A stretch of DNA of 64,000 nt from Macrosoma leucophasiata (GCA_036365455.1 JAWQUS010000030.1:1426001-1490000), one strand, 5' to 3'; shown: positions 1 through 11,095, numbered from the stretch's first letter. A program made the numbers and translations. Notes: a model not told the origin generated them from the letters alone.

Positions 1-121
1 TGATGAGGTCGTCCATCTGGATGAGGTTAATTTTGGCTTGGCGCGCCATTTGCCCTTCCGGCAGCTCTGGGGGCTCGTGACGTAGTAATTTTGCTGATTC
101 TAGAAGGATCTTCCGAGACTC
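1..121 (-). CDS. Gene 1 exon 9, cut by the window edge
   Basis: 40 codons from acceptor ATTCTTACAG, phase 0 start, open to position 1. ESRKILLESAKLLRHEP aligns with the last exon of gene 2. Confidence 0.88.
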
Positions 122-3100
122 CTGTAAGAATGATACATTGTTCAGTAACAACGAATTGCAATATGTAATTTTTGCAACAGCCTCTTTGAGGTAGGTCACT
201 AGTAAGCAGACAGACAAAAATTCCAAATATTGTTTTTTTTTTTATTTCTGTTACCTACTCTTCTTTAATGGCAGGCGATACTTGGACATCGCTAGCCAGA
301 GGAAGAGAAACGTGGAGTTAGTTGGAGGAGGCCTTTGCTCTAAAAAAGCCCACAGATATGACAAGTATACAAAACAACTAAATTATACCGACTGTGAAAT
401 ATCTGATAGCAGCAATAAATAAATAAAAACTCTTCTTTAATCGCCCCCTATCAGTTTTAGACAATTTCCTTTAGAAAACTTGAGATTGCATAGAATTTTG
501 TATTGCAATAATTTTTGGAATTCTTGTCTTTCTGTCTGTCTGGTACATTATAACTTCAAAACTAGTCAACGGATTTGAACGCGGTTTTCACAGATGCGTT
601 CAAATCTTATTTCGTCAAAATCGGTTAAGGGAAAAAGAAGTTATGGTCAATTGAAAATTTACTTCAAGCACTGCTTCAAAACTTTTAAACAGAGTTGAAT
701 GTTAAGTTATTTAGATTAGCTGTGCCGCGACTTCAGACGCGTAGAATTTAACAAAATTATTGTTCAGTATCCACGCGGACGAAGTCGTGGGGACAACTAG
801 TATACATACACCATTACACTAAATATTTATCAATGAACTAACAAATAGATAACGAAGTTTTATTTAAGATGGATCAACTTCTTATCTCAAGTCCACGTTT
901 ATGTCCTGTTTGACGCAAACTAATCGCGCGTCAGGTTCAAACTGTTTGCAAACAAATAAAATTCCATCGTAAAAGTAAACTTCATCACGCGTGCAGGGAT
1001 TGTTTTTCAAATCAATTCAATTTTTTTTTTTTTTTTTATGTAATAAAAGTGGCAAACAAGCATGCAGTTCACATTCATGTTAAGTGAAGACTGCAGCCTA
1101 TAGACACCCACACAATGACCAGAGGTCGAAATGCAGATGCGCTGCCACTCCTGAGGCATTAGGTGTTATGCCTCTGTGCCGGAAATTACAGGGCCGTACA
1201 TTACCACCTGACCGGAACACGATAGTGCTGAACACTACCATTTAAAATTTTAATAAAGATCTTATAAAACACAGATAAGTAGCCATCCAGATTCAACCAT
1301 TAGGCATGCAAATATCAAGTGAAAAATGTAACAATAAATTTATCTCAAAGAATTAAAAATTAAAATTGATGATTAATTTAATTAAGTGGTGATGTCGTAG
1401 GTATATTAAATATTTATTAAAAAGTCAATCAGATAAAAACTCTTAAATTAGGTCAAATTGAGTAATAGAATGTAATGTCAAACAAATTTAAAATTATTAA
1501 ATTAATCATAAATAAAACAAATACAATATTACAAATACAAACTTTCAAACAAACAAACAATTTTAACTTAAACTTTCCTATTACTGGTGGAGTTCCAAGA
1601 GTAGGAGCTCGAGCGCGCAGGCACCACCGCCTGCGCGCCTTACCTAAACTATCTGCCGTTAAATGGTAGTGTTCGGCACTATCGTGTTCCGGTCAGATGG
1701 TAATGTATAGTCCCGTAATTTCAACATAAGCACAGACATTTTTACTGGCGTCGGGATATGACGATACCACAGCAAAATTGCGGAAGAATTTTCATCTACT
1801 GGAAAAGAATTCATTCAGTATTGCAGTCAATCAACCGAACACTGGCTGAACTATTGTAGGCGGTCAAATAATTCCAATGTGGCAGTAGTACAGCGTCCTG
1901 TGATAAAACTACTAATTTACCTAAAATATATTTAATAATAATTATAGTTTTATATACGCGAGATAAGAACGAAAACTAGTTTTATTTCGCTAAATATACC
2001 TACTGAAAATTACTATGAAGGTTACTACGAGTATATTATTGTAGGTTATATTTAAAAATGACTTTTAAACAAAATGATAAAAGCGGCGAAAATCAAAGCA
2101 TTTATCTAAACAGCATATCAATATAAATAACTGATTTTGTATGTGTATATATATTTATATTTATATAAATTTTTAACTAATATAATCCAAAGCGACGGAT
2201 ATAAATGAAAAATACCTACTACTAAATACGATAAAATAGTTATGTACCTATAATAACTGCCTTATAATAATAATAATAAACGGAACTTTATAATAATGAT
2301 AGATAAATAATATATTTAGATTAACAATTCATAATTAAATACATTTTTTAAAATGAATATGCACTCATGTCTTGTTACCTTATGATGTCACATCCAGTTG
2401 CACGATTACCTTAGATCCGTGTTTTGCGCACAATTGTTCTGTCGCTCCACAGTTTCTATATTATTTTGTTTTGTAAATACCCACTAAATTCCGTAACTCT
2501 GTACGCTAAATGCAAAACTTACTTATACTTTTAGATATAATTTAATGTTTCTCTGTAAGTGAATTAGATGTAGGTAATTCTTTTGAGAAACAAATTCTTT
2601 AAATTGAAACTGAACTACAGCCACTGCAATCGCCAATGCGTAGGTATGCCAAGCGTGGCGATTATAGCATATCCTCCTTATTCCCCATAAAGAGGATATG
2701 CCATAATCTGAAGAAAAGCTGGATCAAAGTCCAGCAGTTCCGTTTCTTCATTTTGAGTTACGAAATCCTAAAAAATATTTCTACTATAGATAATTACCGT
2801 GATGTATCCAAGGAAGACCATGGGTCCATCGGTGAGTGACTCCCTCCGACCGGTCTCAGCCACAGCTGCGTGTAGTTCGAACAGTAGGGAACCACGGAGA
2901 CGAGTCTCAGCTGATAAAAATAAATACATAACTATGAAATATTCAAACATTATACAGGCTTAATTGAAATTAGCGCATCACCTCTTGCAGGCTGCATCTC
3001 TACATCAAATTTTACTGGTGGTAGAGCTCCAGTGACGGAGCTCGCGGGCGTAGGCACCACCGCATTACCTAATATACTTGCCGCTAAATGGTAGTGTTTA

Positions 3101-6100
3101 GTACTATCGTGTACCGGTCAGGTGGTAATGTACGGCCCTGTAATTTCCGGCACAGAGGCATAACACCTTAGGCCTCAGGAGTGGTAACGCATCTGCATTT
3201 TGACCTCGGTCTTTGTGTGGGTGTCTATAGGCTGCAGTCATCACTTAACATCAATGTGAACTGCATGCTTGTGTGCCACTTCCTTTACATAAAAAAAAAA
3301 AAAAAACAATAATATCTGTTCTATGACTTTTTAAATTAATCGTTTTTAAAATTTAAGTATTTCCTTCTAAAATATACGTTATTAAACTGGCATTTTCTCT
3401 GAGCGCAGGTATGCCACTGAGCATATATTCCAGTCCCATCCGATCCAGGGCATTCCAAGAGGAAATCGAAGAATACACAGCATCAGACTGTCATAAATAT
3501 AGAAAGAAGCTTACCCGGAGCCAAAGTCTCCAGCATATCAGAGATCTTTCTACACAATTGCGTCTTCAACAGAAGTCGGTCTGCAGTGACCCCCGCTAAC
3601 CCTAGGTGGTGCTGCTGCCCGATCATCTGCGCTAACGCCAGACTCACGTCCGTCATGTAGAAATGTGATGGATGAAGGTAGCTGCAGCAGTGGCTTATGA
3701 ACCTGCAATATACGATTAGTTAAGTTCAAATACTGTGGTGTTTTGCAGCGCTAGAGAATCGTAGATTTTTTTTATGTCCGATGGGTCACGTCGGTGCCTT
3801 ATTGGTCTTGTGATCAAGTCTAATTTGCAATGTTTATTGATGACCAGAAACTTCTTTGATGGATGTACCATCAAAGAACCCCAATATGTCATCATATATG
3901 TGTCATGTGCATATCATGCGAGAATCGCATGCCTCAAGGGCGTGTGCGTATTAAAATTGCCGATTAAAATCTGTTTTTTCAGTAATTTCATAGCTGGAGT
4001 CCAAGTTTAATAGGTACCTCTGTTTCGATTCAGTAGATATTGAGGCCACTGTTTTTGATACCAAACGGATAACATATCTAGTAATAATCTATGATCTATC
4101 CCTTTCAAAAGTACTTCAACTAAGATGTCGGATATGTACATTGGAATATTTCGATTCAGAAGCATACCTTTCACAAGCGTCAGCATCTTCCTTAGGCATT
4201 ATACTAATTTCTTTGCCGATGTCCTGCAACAGCTGCTGAATGATGGCGTCCGACACAGAATCCTTGCAAGTGCCGCAGATCCAGAACTTGTTGTCCAGTC
4301 CTCTTGTGTTCGGGTCTGGGTTCTTGGTTTTATGCAGGATTGATACGATAAAGGTTTCTGGTAGAAGGTAGCCTCTGCAACCCCTGAAATTGTGTGGTTA
4401 GAAAATTAATCTAACAAATTATGACTTGAAGTTATGACTTGAAGTTTGACGACCCGGTTAGTCCAGCGGTGTGAAACCACCGTTTAATTCGAAGGGTCGC
4501 GGGTTCGATCCCCGCACCGGGACAAATATTTGTATGGCCTACTGATATTTGTTTCGGGTCTGGGTGTTTGTGGACGTGTTTTATATGTGTACAACGGCAT
4601 CCACGACAAAGGTTTATATAAAACCTAATGTGGAGCTGTGAGTGTAAGCGTATTTTATTTTTTTTTATTTATGGACCTGAGAAAAGTTACTTTTTTGCAA
4701 GGTGAAAATGCATACGTACCCACCTCTGGGAAGAGGGGTGGGTTATGTGGGACACCGGGACAAGAATAAGACTCGTCTAACCACAAAAAACCCCGCCGGC
4801 GGACGTCCGCAACTTGACCCAGCCCAAGAACAGTCCACGCTAGTGGTGTTCGGAACACACGCATGCCACACAACTCGGGACCCAATTCAACCCGGGCCAT
4901 GGGCGTCCGTAGTCTAAACAAAATTAAAAAGCTCACGAACAACACGTGAACAGGTGGATGATGTTGACGTGTCTGTTCTGGTCTGTCGGTGCTACATTTC
5001 ACTATGGCGTATATATTTATCGTTGCAAATACTAACGACCCATACCGGCTTTGCACGGGTGCAATTTAGATATTAACATAATAACAAACATAATATTGCG
5101 ACTATACATTGAAATGAAAGCTATCCGGTCTTTCAAGTTGGATCAAACTGCACACGGTTTAATGAAACCTTGATTAAAATCGATGAAACTACATAAGTTT
5201 AGTAGGTCTATTACGAAATTGTGGGACAAGGTGGGACAAATTAAAATATTTTTTTCTAAAATCTTCTTTGACGTCTAATTCCGTGAACGATTTAGAAAAA
5301 CTGGGACCAATAAACTGATTTGTACATACATAGGTATTAGATTTTTCATTTATTTAACATTGTTGTTTGAATTTTCTTCTAAACCCTCAATTTCCAAAAC
5401 ATCATGCTTACTAATCACATTAACACCGCCAACATAATCTCTCAGAAGTGGCAATTGAATGAATAAATAGTGTTATCTAGGACTTATAAATAGATTATAC
5501 TGCTTGTGAATACATATTTTGAAGAAATTTTACATTTGAGAACAACAACGTAATTCGAGTATTAGGCTCTAGTTGCTTTATATGTAGGCTTCGTGATTTC
5601 AGGCAATTTAGGTCTCGCGAGTGGTAATGCATCTACATTGGTATCTCTGGTTTTTATGTAGAAGACAAACATACAGACAAACATTCACTTTTATATAGGT
5701 ACCTACAAAGAAGAAGAAGATGTATCCTTGTAGAACATCGCGAAATTGGAGCCAGATGAAATGTTCACACTAGCGCATAGAGCAAGGTTAGGCTCCAGTT
5801 GCCATAATACGCCATTTTTTCTGTTGCGCTTCACAGTTTTGTATCTACATGGTGCTGAACTCAGTGATAATAGAACAACACTAAGCCTGGGTTGCACCAC
5901 GACATACGTTAAAGTTATTGTTACATTTCACATCCTTCTCTAACTTATAGAAATCTGTTAAGGTTAGAGAAGGATGTGTAATGTTACAATATCTTTAACA
6001 AATATCTTGGTGCAACGCAGGCTTAAATGCTTACTTCTCCTTGCATAATAGAGAACATAACCTAACATGCTTACTTCTTCTTGCATTTGACAGCGCTGTA

Positions 6101-9100
6101 CATTGTTCCGAGCTCGGTGACGTCAGAGCACCTCTCGCAAGTGCATTCGAAAAACTTGGAGTCGGCGAGATGGTGGCGTCGTGCTTCTGTACCCCACAAT
6201 GGGTCCGTGTAGCAAACTGAGATGTGGGAGCCGGATGTGATGTTCACGCCGGCGCAAAGGATCTGAGGATGACGTAAGTAGTTATGTATGTATGTATCTT
6301 CACGCCAGGTCCCTAACGGGGTAGGCAGAGAGTGTAGAGCGCCAGATATCCCGGTCCTGACATACCTCTCGTGCCACGTCTACCTTCATCATTCTCTTCA
6401 TACATGCACGCTGTTTCCTAACACTTTTCCCACCATCAGACAGAACTCGACCTATTTGGTCATGGCAGTTCAGTCTTTGTTGTGCATACAGAAATGAGTT
6501 GAATCCATCACCCAATGTACGAAACGTTTATGCTTAACCACACAGAAAGCATTCTGCGCATACACAAGGAAATGTACTGGTGGTAGAGCTCCAGTGACGG
6601 AGCTCGCGGACGTAGCCACCACCGCATTACCTAATATACTTGCCGTTAAATGGTAGTGTTCAGCACTATCGTGTTCCGATCAGGTGGTAATGTACGGCCC
6701 TGTAATTTCCGGCACAGAGGCATAACACCTTATGCCTCAGGAGTGATAACGCATCTGCATTTTGACCTTGGTCTTTGTGTAGATGTCTATAGGCTGCAGT
6801 CATCACCTAATATCAATGTGAATTGCATGCTTGTTTGCCACTTCCATAACATAAAAAAAATATATACGACGCAATATATCGAGAGAAAATATATCCCAGA
6901 CCTTATATAAAGGTCTGGGAACGATAAAGCAAAGACTCGAGAAGAAGAAAATTGTAATTAAGCTCACAATATCTCCATTGGAGGTGAAGCTCTTGTTGCA
7001 GTTAGCGCGGCAGCTGTGCTCTACCATGGAGACCCTGTCGAACACAGCTACGTACTCTGGCTCTAGGAGAGGCACCTCGTGACCATTTATCTGAAATTCA
7101 ATAATAATAACTTATTTAAATAAACTATTTAAAAAATGGTTTTTAATTCTTTAAATGAAACTTGGACCTAGCTCGTGACTGTAAATATTTTTTTTCACAC
7201 TAGACTAGCGCAACCTTTATGGATATTCGCAACACGAGTGGATTACTAAAATAGTACTAGTAAGAAATCTTTTGGCAGCAATTTTGAAGAATTTCATATT
7301 CCAGCACGTAGAGAAAAACTCAAAAGGAAGTTCTTTTAGGCTATGAATACTACAATAAACGTGAGAATCGGACTATATCTATTAGCTTAGGCAGCAGTCG
7401 TCACTTGCCATCTATGACCATAATGATGAACCATATGCTTGTGCCGCCCTCATTACACAAAAATGTATTTTTAAAACCAAAAGCAGCTAATTGGTCTTCG
7501 GTTCGACAAAAATGTTGAGGTTTGTATACCGTCCGCGCTCTGTGTAAAGAGAAAACGATATCAAATCGTGATTACCTGTATGATCCCACAGCACCTCATA
7601 ATCTCATCTTCACTGAATTTCTCTCTCAGCTTAAAGAAGTTCAAAATGAAATCAGCGATCATCTTCTTGTCATTTTCCCATTTGTCCGTGCCTTTACGGT
7701 CTTCCACGTGAGCTTCCAGGGCTTGGAGTTTCTCCCATAACTTTTCGTCGTGGTCTCGCTGGTATAGGCAACGGAGAACTGTGATGCATTGGTAGTTCGG
7801 ATGGGGAACGCCGAAAGATGAAATGGAGACCTGAAGATGAAGGGAGAGGTTATATAATAGTAATCCAGAGTGATTTAGTTGATCAATATTTATTTACTTG
7901 TATCTCTCATGGCGAGACCACTGGTCTCGGATTTTCTTTTGATATTCATCATCATCATCATTACAGCCAAAAGGCTGCTGAACAAAGGCCTCCTCCAAAG
8001 ATTGGCTCAACGAACGGCGCTGGGGCGGCCCAGCACCGTTCGTTGTCGCTCATCCAGCGATAGTCCGCCCGCGACCTTCACCAGGTTGTCAGTACATCTT
8101 GTGGGGGGCCTGCCTACGCTTCGTTTTCGGTATGCGGTCGCCACTCCAGAACTATTCGGCCCTAACAGCCGTCAGTTCTTCGAGCTATGTGCCCAGCCCA
8201 CTGCCACATGAGTATCGCTATTTGGTGAGCTATATCGGCAACTTTGGTTCTGATGCAGATCACCTTATTACTGATGACAATTAAAAATATAGGATATGTG
8301 GGAGCACGGGAGAGATAATACTTTTTTCTGGTTAAGAAACAGCCAAGCCACACATTTTGACTAAGGAGGAGTAGAGTTTGTAAAGTTAGGCGGTGTAGAG
8401 TAAGAAAATGGAGTTTACAAAAGATCTGTTGACTTTTTGACAGTGCGAGCTATATGGTTTCATCTTGGCAAAATTTTACATCAAAATGTCCACTGTAGTT
8501 GACAAATTTGTATTTACCTTTTCACCTTTCTGCTGTGTATAATGGCATTCAGGTCTGTGCACCTCATTGCGCGAGCAGGGTTCGCTACAGAAGGGCCAGC
8601 CACACTTCTCGCAATCCACTGTCTTCCCTGCTTCCAGTAGTTTATAGCAACCAAGACATACAGGCGGAGTTATCTGAAAAAAGGTTTGATTTTGTACCTA
8701 CGGTCCCCTGTGTGTGTGTCTTTTTTTTCCCCGCCCACGGTGTGTCTATTTACGTGGTAACATTTTTTTAGCTTAGTTAGACTGCCTTACATTATTATTC
8801 GTAGGTAAAAAGACACAGAACGGTCACGAGAAGTCAAAATTATTTTACAAATTTGTTACCATCTTTCTATTAAAAATATACCCAGCATTGGAAATCAGAA
8901 CTAGGCAAATGCCTACGTAAGCACTGATAGTTCGGTGTTGGTCAAAATGGTCGACAAACGACACATAGATAATGTACGAAAGAGATAACGCTCTACAGAC
9001 CCGAAATTAGGTGAAGTCTCCTTTCTAACGTCGATGTACAAGTAATATTTACTGTTCGATACTGTAGGTGTTCTACTGAACAAAATATTTAAACTAGAAA

Positions 9101-10049
9101 ATAAAGAAAAATGGGAAATAAAAATTGGACTTTGAGCAGGAATTGAACCTGCGACCTCAGGATAACCAGCCGCTTTACTACTAAGGTACCGAAGTCCCCC
9201 GATACGTCAAATTTTGCCTTCCCTTTTTTGATTTTTTAACTGATTGTAGGGTCGGTGAACGACATCCATTTTTATAACTAACTAGCTGACCCGGCAGACT
9301 TCGTATTGCCTCAGAATTAAATAATGTGTCAAAGGTTTGTCTGATACGGACTATTCGTATGTGAAAATAAAATTGGGCTTTTTACTATTTCCCTTCAATT
9401 TCTTCATATTTTCTTACCTTTTAAACCTTTCCTGGGCTTTCAGAAATCATTCAAAATCAAAATTAGCCAAATCGGTCCAGCCGTTCTCGAGTTTTAGCGA
9501 GACTAACGAACAGCAATTGATTTTTATATATATGTATAGATGAATAGCTATACAACCGATATGATAGACTTTGCAGTTTATACAATATCGTTAAGATGTC
9601 GCTATGTCCTGTCGTATTTTTATTTTTCGCAATAACACATGCGAGTGAACTTTAGAAAATAAAGAAAAACGGGAAAGAAAAATATGACTTTGATTTGAAT
9701 TTTTTCTTTATTTTCTAAATTTCACTCGCATGTGTTATTGCGAAAATTAAAAATATTACATAATATTTGAAATTTAATATATATAAAACGTAATTTATCT
9801 AACCTGCGAAGGACCAGTAATAAGCGGAGCTTCCTTCATAATGATATCACCAGCGGGTATATCCCTGGTCGCCTCTAGGTACCGCCCATATTTGGGGTCT
9901 TCCTTGACCTTCACGGGGGTGCATTCACGCTTATGCTGTTTCCAATGCTGCTTCTGGTGATCTCTGGAGCAGTAATGGACGGCTTGGCAACCCGAACACT
10001 TCTGGATGGCGGGTGAACAGCACACGATGCATATGCCTTGCTCGCCCAT
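1..10049 (-). CDS. Gene 1: SET and MYND domain protein, arthropod SmydA family (msta/SmydA-8-like), 3' partial
   Basis: Nine exons join in frame: 9804-10049, 8518-8673, 7576-7830, 6968-7090, 6075-6262, 4168-4383, 3515-3702, 2798-2910 and 1-121, giving 535 codons with no stop before the window edge. Residues 7-43 form a MYND finger (C7, C10, C18, C21, C27, H31, H39, C43). The SET domain starts near residue 54 (GRYLEATRDIPAGD), is interrupted by a Cys-rich insert, carries EHSC at 243-246 where active SET proteins usually have NHSC, and ends with the post-SET site C300/C302/C305. A helical C-terminal region follows. Family members are putative protein lysine methyltransferases, many with degenerate catalytic residues; substrate and activity cannot be read here. 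Comparison with the last exon of gene 2 suggests only a few codons are missing. Introns hold repeats of families A, C, F, H and L and an RTE fragment. Confidence 0.93.
122..1020. other. Gene 1 intron 8, distal part: AT-rich with a degenerate repeat (490-801)
   Basis: No exon is seen. Positions 490-801 run from a (TCTG)-type tract through a stretch meaning roughly fold-over of an old transposon and end GTCGTGGGGACAACTAGT, like the GCGGGCACAGCTAGT ends seen at 32520, 45970 and 55355. 802-1020 is unassigned AT-rich sequence. Confidence 0.5.
1022..1246 (-). repeat. Family A repeat, 5'-truncated
   Basis: Reverse-oriented copy beginning at the poly-T/ATGTAAT end and running to the GAACACTACCATTTA segment. 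It matches the roughly 290-bp family A consensus visible at 3013, 15471 and 56222. Confidence 0.85.
1581..1740 (+). repeat. Family A repeat, head fragment
   Basis: It starts ACTGGTGGAGTTCC and continues to GTAATTTC, covering the first half of the family A unit with several substitutions. Confidence 0.75.
1745..1910 (+). repeat. Family F repeat, partial
   Basis: It carries GGCGTCGGGATATGACGAT, the ACCGAACA block and the GGCAGTAGTACAGCGTCC block typical of this family (compare 18752-19058 and 52283-52565). Confidence 0.7.
1911..2615. other. Gene 1 intron 8: unassigned AT-rich sequence
   Basis: It is very AT-rich with many ATA/TAA runs. I see no exon, inverted repeat or family match. Confidence 0.5.
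2798..2910 (-). CDS. Gene 1 exon 8: C-terminal helix (ETRLRG motif)
   Basis: 113 bp, phase 1 to phase 0, acceptor TTTTATCAG and donor ACG|GTAATT. It encodes ETRLRGSLLFELHAAV, matching SRLRGITLYELHAPL of gene 2. Confidence 0.9.
3013..3306 (+). repeat. Family A repeat, full length
   Basis: It runs from ACTGGTGGTAGAGCTCC to CCTTTACAT plus an A tail of about 16. It lies in intron 7 of gene 1. Confidence 0.9.
3515..3702 (-). CDS. Gene 1 exon 7: helical C-terminal region
   Basis: 188 bp, phase 2 to phase 1, acceptor ATATTGCAG and donor CCGG|GTAAGC. The predicted helices (FISHCCSYLHPSHFYMTDV ...) resemble the TPR-like C-terminal region of SMYD proteins. Confidence 0.9.
3774..4130. other. Gene 1 intron 6: no gene or repeat recognised
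   Basis: The sequence between exons 7 and 6 has no splice-supported exon and no clear family match. Confidence 0.4.
4168..4383 (-). CDS. Gene 1 exon 6: C-terminal region
   Basis: 216 bp, phase 2 on both sides, acceptor AATTTCAG and donor AAAG|GTATGC. It encodes a second Cys pair region (FWICGTC) and the start of the helical C-terminal region. Confidence 0.9.
4448..4665 (+). repeat. Family C tRNA-derived SINE
   Basis: The tRNA-like head has an A-box-like block near 4455 and a B box GGTTCGATCC at about 4502, followed by a body (TTTGTTTCGGGTCTGGG) and a tail ending AGCGTATTTTA. It lies in intron 5 of gene 1. The tRNA part is only the promoter head of a repeated unit seen seven times here. Confidence 0.85.
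4700..5700. other. Gene 1 intron 5: GC-rich block then AT-rich sequence, unassigned
   Basis: 4720-5040 is notably GC-richer than its surroundings and open in more than one frame, but I recognise no domain and no splice structure. 5060-5700 is AT-rich without a match. Confidence 0.4.
5710..5800 (-). pseudogene. Decayed partial copy of gene 1 exon 5
   Basis: The minus strand encodes LCASVNISSGSNFAMFYKD, aligning with LCAGVNITSGSHISVCYTD of exon 5 (6262 downward). Nucleotide similarity is clear across about 65 bp. The copy stops there: no post-SET cysteines follow and the acceptor is weak. It lies in the intron just downstream of exon 5. Confidence 0.75.
5885..6022. mobile_element. Family H MITE
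   Basis: A 138-bp foldback element: the 5' end GCCTGGGTTGCACCACGA pairs with the 3' end TGGTGCAACGCAGGC, and the inner arms (CACATCCTTCTCTAAC / GTTAGAGAAGGATGTG) also pair. It sits 53 bp downstream of the exon 5 donor. Confidence 0.85.
6075..6262 (-). CDS. Gene 1 exon 5: SET end and post-SET zinc site
   Basis: 188 bp, phase 0 to phase 2, acceptor ATCCTCAG and donor AAGAA|GTAAGC. It encodes ISVCYTD, then FFECTCERC with the three post-SET cysteines, and the ELGT motif shared with gene 2 exon 7. Confidence 0.92.
6575..6861 (+). repeat. Family A repeat, full length
   Basis: It runs from TACTGGTGGTAGAGCTCC to CATAACATAAAAAAAA, in intron 4 of gene 1. Confidence 0.9.
6968..7090 (-). CDS. Gene 1 exon 4: SET core with EHSC
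   Basis: 41 codons, phase 0 on both sides, acceptor GAATTTCAG and donor ATT|GTGAGC. It contains SMVEHSCRANC, the place of the usual NHSCxPN motif; Asn is replaced by Glu and Pro by Ala. Confidence 0.92.
7576..7830 (-). CDS. Gene 1 exon 3: SET-I-like helical insert
   Basis: 85 codons, phase 0 on both sides, acceptor ATCTTCAG and donor CAG|GTAATC. It encodes a charged helical stretch (TVLRCLYQRD, later FFKLREKFSEDEIMRCCGII) matching the region between the SET halves. Confidence 0.92.
7946..8290 (-). mobile_element. RTE-like LINE 3' fragment with trinucleotide tail
   Basis: The minus strand encodes WAGHIARRTDGC, a stop, then VLEWRPHTE, the C-terminal signature of RTE/BovB-type reverse transcriptases, followed by a non-coding tail ending in (TGA)n. 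It is 5'-truncated with stops, so non-functional. Clade is inferred from the short motif. Confidence 0.7.
8518..8673 (-). CDS. Gene 1 exon 2: Cys-rich insert of the SET domain
   Basis: 52 codons, phase 0 on both sides, acceptor TTTTTCAG and donor AAG|GTAAAT. It encodes PPVCLGCYK followed by CEKCGWPFC and further Cys/His, the zinc-binding segment usual between the two halves of SET in SMYD-type proteins. Confidence 0.93.
8690..9070. other. Gene 1 intron 1, proximal part: unassigned
   Basis: It contains a short GT-rich stretch near 8710 and a block (CACTGATAGTTCGGTGTTGG ... AACGCTCTACAGAC) also seen at 18620-18710, so it is an old repeat of unknown type. Confidence 0.45.
9075..9245. repeat. 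Family L copy 1: tRNA-like core between inverted arms
   Basis: An antisense tRNA-like core (GAATTGAACCTGCGACC, 9142 onward) is flanked by AAATAAAGAAAAATGGG on the left and a degenerate complementary arm on the right. Confidence 0.7.
9286..9542 (+). repeat. Family P repeat
   Basis: It starts CTAGCTGACCCGGCAGAC and ends in TTTTATATATATG. A second copy in the opposite orientation is at 36583-36832. The start and end style resembles Helitron-like or related non-autonomous elements, but the class is not proved. Confidence 0.7.
9626..9752. repeat. Family L copy 2: arms only, core lost
   Basis: Near-perfect inverted repeat: TTTTCGCAATAACACATGCG ... at the left pairs with ... CGCATGTGTTATTGCGAAAA at the right, with only a few bases between the arms. 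It lies in intron 1 of gene 1, about 50 bp beyond the exon 1 donor. Confidence 0.85.
9804..10049 (-). CDS. Gene 1 exon 1: MYND finger and start of SET
   Basis: 82 codons from ATG (10047-10049) to donor CAG|GTTAGA, phase 0. It encodes the whole MYND finger and the first SET strands. The ATG lies two bases after a possible acceptor (TTTCACCAG), so a 5'UTR exon may lie upstream. Confidence 0.92.
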
Positions 10050-10124
10050 GTCTGGTGAAACGTAGTAGACGATTTATCAAAATTCAATCATCTAAGCATC
10101 ATCATATTGGACTTGGATAGATTT

Positions 10125-10745
10125 TTCTAACTTTACTAACTCCAATTAAAGATAAAACGGAAAGAAAAAGGAGATGTTGCAAAAATGTATGGACCTCCGG
10201 CCATGTATTGTACACAATATCATTAAAAAAGCAAAATCAATATAAAAACGTTTTTACTGCATATTTTCACTTATTTAGCTTTGTTTGCAGTTACAAAATA
10301 TTATTTGCAGTTAGAATTGCAACTTAAAGCCAACATGGCGAATATGGCGGACGATGTCATTTTGACATTTTCATTTTTTTAATTGTTTTTTGATTATTTA
10401 GTACTTGGAGAATAAAAAAATATTATAAATACTATCGAAATCGATTGATTCCAAGCGTTGGCTGTATCGCCGCCATGTTGAACATGGTTGAAAATGATAA
10501 AATCGTTTGAATTAAATGTGGTGGTAACTCTAAAATATATTCTTGATTAAATAAATTGTATTTTTTTTGGATTCTTCTATAATTTACCCATTTTTTGAGG
10601 ACATGTACGAACCAGGGCCGAGCTCGCAACATCTCCTTTGACTTCGGGCAGGAATCGAACCTGCGACCTCAGGACTGGTTACCCTGACTGGACTGGTGCT
10701 AAAGTTCACTCGCATGTGTCATTGAGGAAAATAAATATTACATTC
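10125..10745. repeat. Family L copy 3, split by a nested MITE
   Basis: The left arm (AAAGATAAAACGGAAAGAAA) ends at 10169 and the tRNA-like core resumes at 10637 (GAATCGAACCTGCGACC), followed by TTCACTCGCATGTGTCATT. The insertion accounts for the gap. Confidence 0.75.
10170..10636. mobile_element. 467-bp TIR element nested in family L copy 3
   Basis: It begins GGAGATGTTGC and ends GCAACATCTCC (11-bp perfect TIR; the flanking AAA/TTT extend the pairing to 14). It is AT-rich inside with no transposase-like ORF. It lies 120-590 bp upstream of the gene 1 start codon. Confidence 0.75.
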
Positions 10746-10850
10746 ACGAACAGCAACTACTCGTATGAACGCTGTAAGCCGAGCGCCAACGTAAGTAAAG
10801 CCCAATTTTTTACGCATTCGTAATTCTTACATACTTAGTAAGTACTTTTT

Positions 10851-11095
10851 TTTTTATGTAGGGGAAGTGGTAAACAAGCCTGCAGTTCACATTGATGTTA
10901 AGTGATGACTGCAGCCTGCGTTACCACTCCTGAGGCCTAAGGTGTTATGCCTCTGTGCCGGAAATTACAGGGCCGTACATTACCACCTGACCGGAACACG
11001 ATAGTGCTGAACACTACCATTTAGCGGCAAGTATATTAGGTAATGCGGTGGTGCCTACGCCCGCGAGCTCCGTCACTGAAGCTCTACCACCAGTG
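10851..11095 (-). repeat. Family A repeat with a short internal deletion
   Basis: It runs from ATGTAGGGGAAGTGG to CTCTACCACCAGT. The segment between ACTGCAGCCT and GCGTTACCACTCC is missing. Confidence 0.88.

Noticed and set aside
4448..4530. tRNA gene candidate
   Set aside because: The same tRNA-like head occurs at seven places with a common body and tail, so it is a SINE promoter head (family C).
4655..5056. 133-codon minus-strand frame in gene 1 intron 5
   Set aside because: No recognisable domain, no splice junctions, and a competing plus-strand frame; probably old repeat sequence.
7818..8211. Plus-strand open frames over 7818-8211
   Set aside because: They are shadows of exon 3 and of an RTE-like LINE fragment on the minus strand.
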